64,000 nucleotides of DNA, taken from positions 301,834-365,833 of the forward strand of contig NZ_PQFZ01000005.1 of assembly GCF_002917105.1 (NCBI RefSeq), given 5' to 3'. How positions within the stretch are numbered: position 1 is the first letter of the stretch; every line of letters starts with the position of its first letter. Shown here piece after piece: positions 61,438 to 64,000 of this stretch. A model generated the notes under the pieces. That model was not told the DNA's origin. It made no database searches and saw only the letters and a program-made list of their open reading frames with translations. Source of the DNA: Allobosea psychrotolerans (GTDB taxonomy: Bacteria > Pseudomonadota > Alphaproteobacteria > Rhizobiales > Beijerinckiaceae). A program made the translations under genes and the position numbers.

Positions 61438-62016
61438 ATGACACCGACGCCCGAAATCCACACCGAGGTCACCGCCGACGAGCTCGCCCATGTCTTCGAC
61501 CAGGCGCCTCCGCCCGCCGATCTCAGCGGCTACGGCATCGAGGACTGGGTCACGCTCGCCGCCTTCTGGGTGATGGTCGGCTGCGTCATCCTGCAGTTCT
61601 TCACCCGCTACGTGCTGAACGACAGCTTCGCCTGGACCGAGGAGATCGCGATCTACGCCCTGATCGTCGTGGTCTTTCTCGGCGCCTCGCTCTGCGTGCG
61701 CGCCTCGCGCCATATCCAGGTGGATTTCCTCTACCGCTATCTCCCGCCGCGCGCGGGGCGGGTGCTGGCCAGCTTCGTCGACATCGTCCGCATCGGCTTC
61801 TTCGCCTATGCGACCATATTGATGCATCGCTACGCCTCGCTGATCCCCGACGAGATGATGACCACGATCCAGTTCCCGAAAGCGGTGGTCTTCTATGCCG
61901 TCGTCATCGCCTTCGCGCTGATGACGCTGCGCTCCATCCATGTCGCCTGGCTCAACTGGCAGCGCGGCTATTCCGTTCTCGAGAGACCGTCCGCCTTCGA
62001 CGGTTCGGACGCCTGA
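61438..62016 (+). CDS. dctQ: TRAP transporter small permease (DctQ family)
   Basis: 192 residues with four hydrophobic segments. FFTRYVLNDSFAWTEEIAIYALI and LRASRHIQVDFLYRYLP-type sequence are characteristic. It is 187 bases after dctP, a gap filled by inverted-repeat-like sequence (ggggatgctcgccacgcgcgggcatccc region), and 7 bases before dctM. The N terminus is an extra 35-residue hydrophilic stretch (TADELAHVFDQAPPPADLSGYG). Confidence 0.88.
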   Translation: MTPTPEIHTEVTADELAHVFDQAPPPADLSGYGIEDWVTLAAFWVMVGCVILQFFTRYVLNDSFAWTEEIAIYALIVVVFLGASLCVRASRHIQVDFLYRYLPPRAGRVLASFVDIVRIGFFAYATILMHRYASLIPDEMMTTIQFPKAVVFYAVVIAFALMTLRSIHVAWLNWQRGYSVLERPSAFDGSDA

Positions 62017-62023
62017 GGCCGCC

Positions 62024-63430
62024 ATGCTCATTCTCCTCGGCTCCTTTCTCGGCCTGATGATCCTCGGCGTCCCCGTCGCGATCGCGATGGCCGTCGCTTC
62101 GCTCGCCTTCATCCTGATCTCCGGCACGGTGCCCGACGTCATCCTGGCCCAGCGCATGATCGCCGGCGTCGAGAGCTTCCCGCTGCTGGCGGTGCCGTTC
62201 TTCATCCTGGCCGGCAACCTGATGAACATCGCCGGCGTGACCGGGCGCATCTACGCCTTCGCCGTCGCGCTCGTCGGCTGGATGCGCGGCGGTCTCGCAC
62301 AGGTGAACATCATCGGCTCTGTGATCTTCTCGGGCATGTCGGGCACCGCGATCGCGGACGCCGCCGGCATCGGGACGATCGAGATCAAGGCGATGAAGGA
62401 CCATGGCTACTCGACCGAGGTCGCGGTCGGCGTCACCGCCGCATCGGCGACGCTGGGGCCGATCATCCCACCCTCGCTGCCCTTCGTCATCTACGGCATG
62501 ATGTCGAACACCTCGATCGGTGCGCTCTTTCTCGGCGGCGTCATCCCCGGCGTGGTGATGACCCTGTTCATGATGGCGACGGTCGCGATCTTCGCGCGCA
62601 TCTATAGCTGGGGTTCCGACGCCAAGTTCTCCCTGCGCGAGCTCGGCACGGCCGGCGTCGAAGTCGCCGTCGTGCTCGGCTTTCCCATCCTCGCCTATGG
62701 GCTGGTCTGGATGGGCCTGTCCGTGAACGTCGCCATCGGGCTGGCGCTCGCCATGCTGCTGGCGCTGGACTATTATTTCGACTTCTCGGCGGTGATGGCG
62801 CTGATGACGCCGGTCATCCTGATCGGCGGCATGACGCTGGGCTGGTTCACGCCGACGGAAGCCGCCGCCGCGGCCGTGATCTGGTCGCTGTTCCTCGGCC
62901 TCGTCCGCTATCGCTCGATGACGATGCGCAGCCTGACCAAGGCGACCTTCGACACGATCGAGACGACGGCCTCCGTGCTGTTCATCGTGACCGCGGCCTC
63001 GATCTTCGCCTGGCTCCTGACCGTTTCGCAGACGGCGCAGATCCTGTCGGATCTCATCCTCGGCCTCACCCAGAACAAGTGGGTGTTCCTGATCCTGGTG
63101 AACCTGCTGCTGCTGTTCATCGGCTGCTTCCTCGACACCATCGCCGCCATCACCATCGTCGTGCCGATCCTGTTGCCGATCGCGCTCAAGCTCGGCGTCG
63201 ATCCGATCCATTTCGGGCTGATCATGACGCTCAACCTGATGATCGGGCTGCTGCATCCGCCGCTCGGCATGGTGCTGTTCGTGCTCTCGCGCGTCGCGGG
63301 ACTGTCGGTCGAACGCACCACCATGGCGATCCTGCCCTGGCTGATCCCGCTCTTTGCGGCGCTGTTTGCGATCACCTTCGTTCCCGAGCTGACGCTGTGG
63401 CTGCCGCGCTTCATGGGGATGGTCCGCTGA
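62024..63430 (+). CDS. dctM: TRAP transporter large permease (DctM family)
   Basis: 468 residues with about twelve membrane segments. FILAGNLMNIAGVTGRIY, GSVIFSGMSGTAIADAAGIGTIEIKAMKDHGY, and ATLGPIIPPSLPFVIYGM are characteristic of DctM. It uses the sodium gradient to import the ligand delivered by DctP. The start is seven bases after the DctQ stop. A small repeat element follows its stop. Confidence 0.9.
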   Translation: MLILLGSFLGLMILGVPVAIAMAVASLAFILISGTVPDVILAQRMIAGVESFPLLAVPFFILAGNLMNIAGVTGRIYAFAVALVGWMRGGLAQVNIIGSVIFSGMSGTAIADAAGIGTIEIKAMKDHGYSTEVAVGVTAASATLGPIIPPSLPFVIYGMMSNTSIGALFLGGVIPGVVMTLFMMATVAIFARIYSWGSDAKFSLRELGTAGVEVAVVLGFPILAYGLVWMGLSVNVAIGLALAMLLALDYYFDFSAVMALMTPVILIGGMTLGWFTPTEAAAAAVIWSLFLGLVRYRSMTMRSLTKATFDTIETTASVLFIVTAASIFAWLLTVSQTAQILSDLILGLTQNKWVFLILVNLLLLFIGCFLDTIAAITIVVPILLPIALKLGVDPIHFGLIMTLNLMIGLLHPPLGMVLFVLSRVAGLSVERTTMAILPWLIPLFAALFAITFVPELTLWLPRFMGMVR

Positions 63431-63573
63431 GAGTCTGTCCCGAAACTCTACTCCGGCGGCCGTCTGACGCGGCTTTCTGCGCTTCCGGTGCTCACGGACA
63501 TGAAGTCCGCTGCGCTCCGGTTCTCGAAAGCCACGCCAGCCGACCCACCGGAGCGAGTTTCAAAACAGTCTCT
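63430..63573. repeat. Repeat element with imperfect inverted ends after dctM
   Basis: Left end AGAGTCTGTCCCGAAACTC (63430-63448) and right end GAGTTTCAAAACAGTCTCT (63555-63573) are inverted repeats with four mismatches out of 19. The right-end word GAGTTTC is shared with family A's outer ends. No gene inside. The first base overlaps the dctM stop codon. Confidence 0.55.
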
Positions 63574-63626
63574 AATGGCCGTAGCCGCCGCCCCCGCCGA
63601 ATTCGAAATCAAGGGACAGGAACAGG

Positions 63627-64000
63627 ATGAAGATCGTCGCCGTCGAACCGTTCATCATGCATCTGCCGCTGACGCAGAGCTCGATTTCCGACTCCACCCA
63701 CAGCGTCACGCATTGGGGCGTGGTGGGAACCCGCATCCGCAGCGATGACGGGCTGGAGGGCTACGGCTTTACCGGGACGCATTCCCACCTGGCCTCGGAC
63801 AGGCTGATCACCAGCTGTATCTCGGACTGCTATGCGCCGCTGTTGCTCGGCGAGGATGCCAACGACCGCACGCGGCTCTGGACGAAGCTCGCGCGCCACC
63901 CCGCCCTGCAATGGGTCGGGCGCGCGGGCATCACCCATCTCGCGCTGGCTGCAGTCGATGTCGCGCTCTGGGATCTCGCGGCCAAGAAGGCTGGGATGCC
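63627..64000 (+). CDS. Enolase-superfamily enzyme (mandelate racemase/muconate lactonizing type), partial
   Basis: The first 124 residues are present; the rest lies beyond the window. [16 protein letters not shown], then [25 protein letters not shown] and [18 protein letters not shown], then [25 protein letters not shown] are the N-terminal capping domain of the enolase superfamily. In TRAP operons with a GntR regulator such enzymes are usually sugar-acid dehydratases. The presumed active-site lysines lie further downstream. Confidence 0.85.
   Translation, partial: MKIVAVEPFIMHLPLTQSSISDSTHSVTHWGVVGTRIRSDDGLEGYGFTGTHSHLASDRLITSCISDCYAPLLLGEDANDRTRLWTKLARHPALQWVGRAGITHLALAAVDVALWDLAAKKAGM

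Noticed and set aside
1-64000. CRISPR arrays, tRNA or rRNA genes, complete insertion sequences and prophage genes
   Set aside because: None was recognised on reading; there is no regularly spaced repeat array, no CCA-type cloverleaf and no transposase or integrase.

Overview
The window is GC-rich bacterial chromosome, largely with strong G/C third-position preference. The gene families (OhrR/Ohr, DHA2 efflux with an HlyD partner, TRAP and ABC uptake operons, many LysR regulators, winged-helix/TPR regulators) and the short palindromic repeats fit an alphaproteobacterium of the Hyphomicrobiales, Bosea-like. That placement is inference; the window has no rRNA or tRNA gene to anchor it. I see no CRISPR array, no complete insertion sequence and no prophage.

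Layout. 1-2.3 kb: a gene-end fragment, an SGNH-hydrolase-like protein and a VapBC toxin-antitoxin pair. 2.3-10.1 kb: a DadA-type amino-acid oxidase divergent from an RpiR regulator, then a peptide-type ABC operon (binding protein and two permeases, no ATPase) ending in an MlrC metallopeptidase; together these suggest uptake and breakdown of a peptide or amino-acid derivative. 10.2-17 kb: a 59-residue ORF, an LpxD-like acyltransferase and an SbcD/SbcC-like (YhaO/YhaN) pair. 17-22.5 kb: an EmrAB-like pump with an NmrA-like gene, divergent from a winged-helix/TPR regulator. 22.5-26.8 kb: OhrR/Ohr with a palindromic operator, a DipZ-like thiol-redox membrane protein and a Tat-exported hydrolase. 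26.9-35.2 kb: small redox enzymes (SDR, tautomerase, nitronate monooxygenase, MDR, cupin) among LysR-type and winged-helix regulators.

35.2-41.4 kb is an accessory segment of visibly lower GC. It holds a 1239-residue protein of unknown family with a C-terminal PD-(D/E)XK-type nuclease signature, and a convergent pair of an HTH/ImmA-IrrE metallopeptidase and a DUF4411 PIN protein. This is the best candidate in the window for an undescribed, possibly defensive, system.

41.4-48.1 kb is patchwork: gene-end fragments, repeats, enoyl-CoA hydratase with LysR, a second nitronate monooxygenase, an AT-rich exported protein and an inositol-monophosphatase-like enzyme. 48.1-53.1 kb is a leftward carbohydrate/glycerophosphodiester-type ABC operon ending in an endonuclease/exonuclease/phosphatase-family enzyme. 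53.5-59.1 kb holds a diguanylate cyclase, LysR/SnoaL/SDR genes, and a TetR-YciI-Tag operon with twin operators. 59.4-64 kb is a FadR-type regulator followed by a complete TRAP transporter and the start of an enolase-superfamily gene, a typical sugar-acid uptake and dehydration locus.

A family of about 160-bp palindromic elements with related inverted ends recurs at 3.7, 7.5, 23.7 and 47.7 kb. One copy sits between two permease genes and another carries a second palindrome nested inside it.
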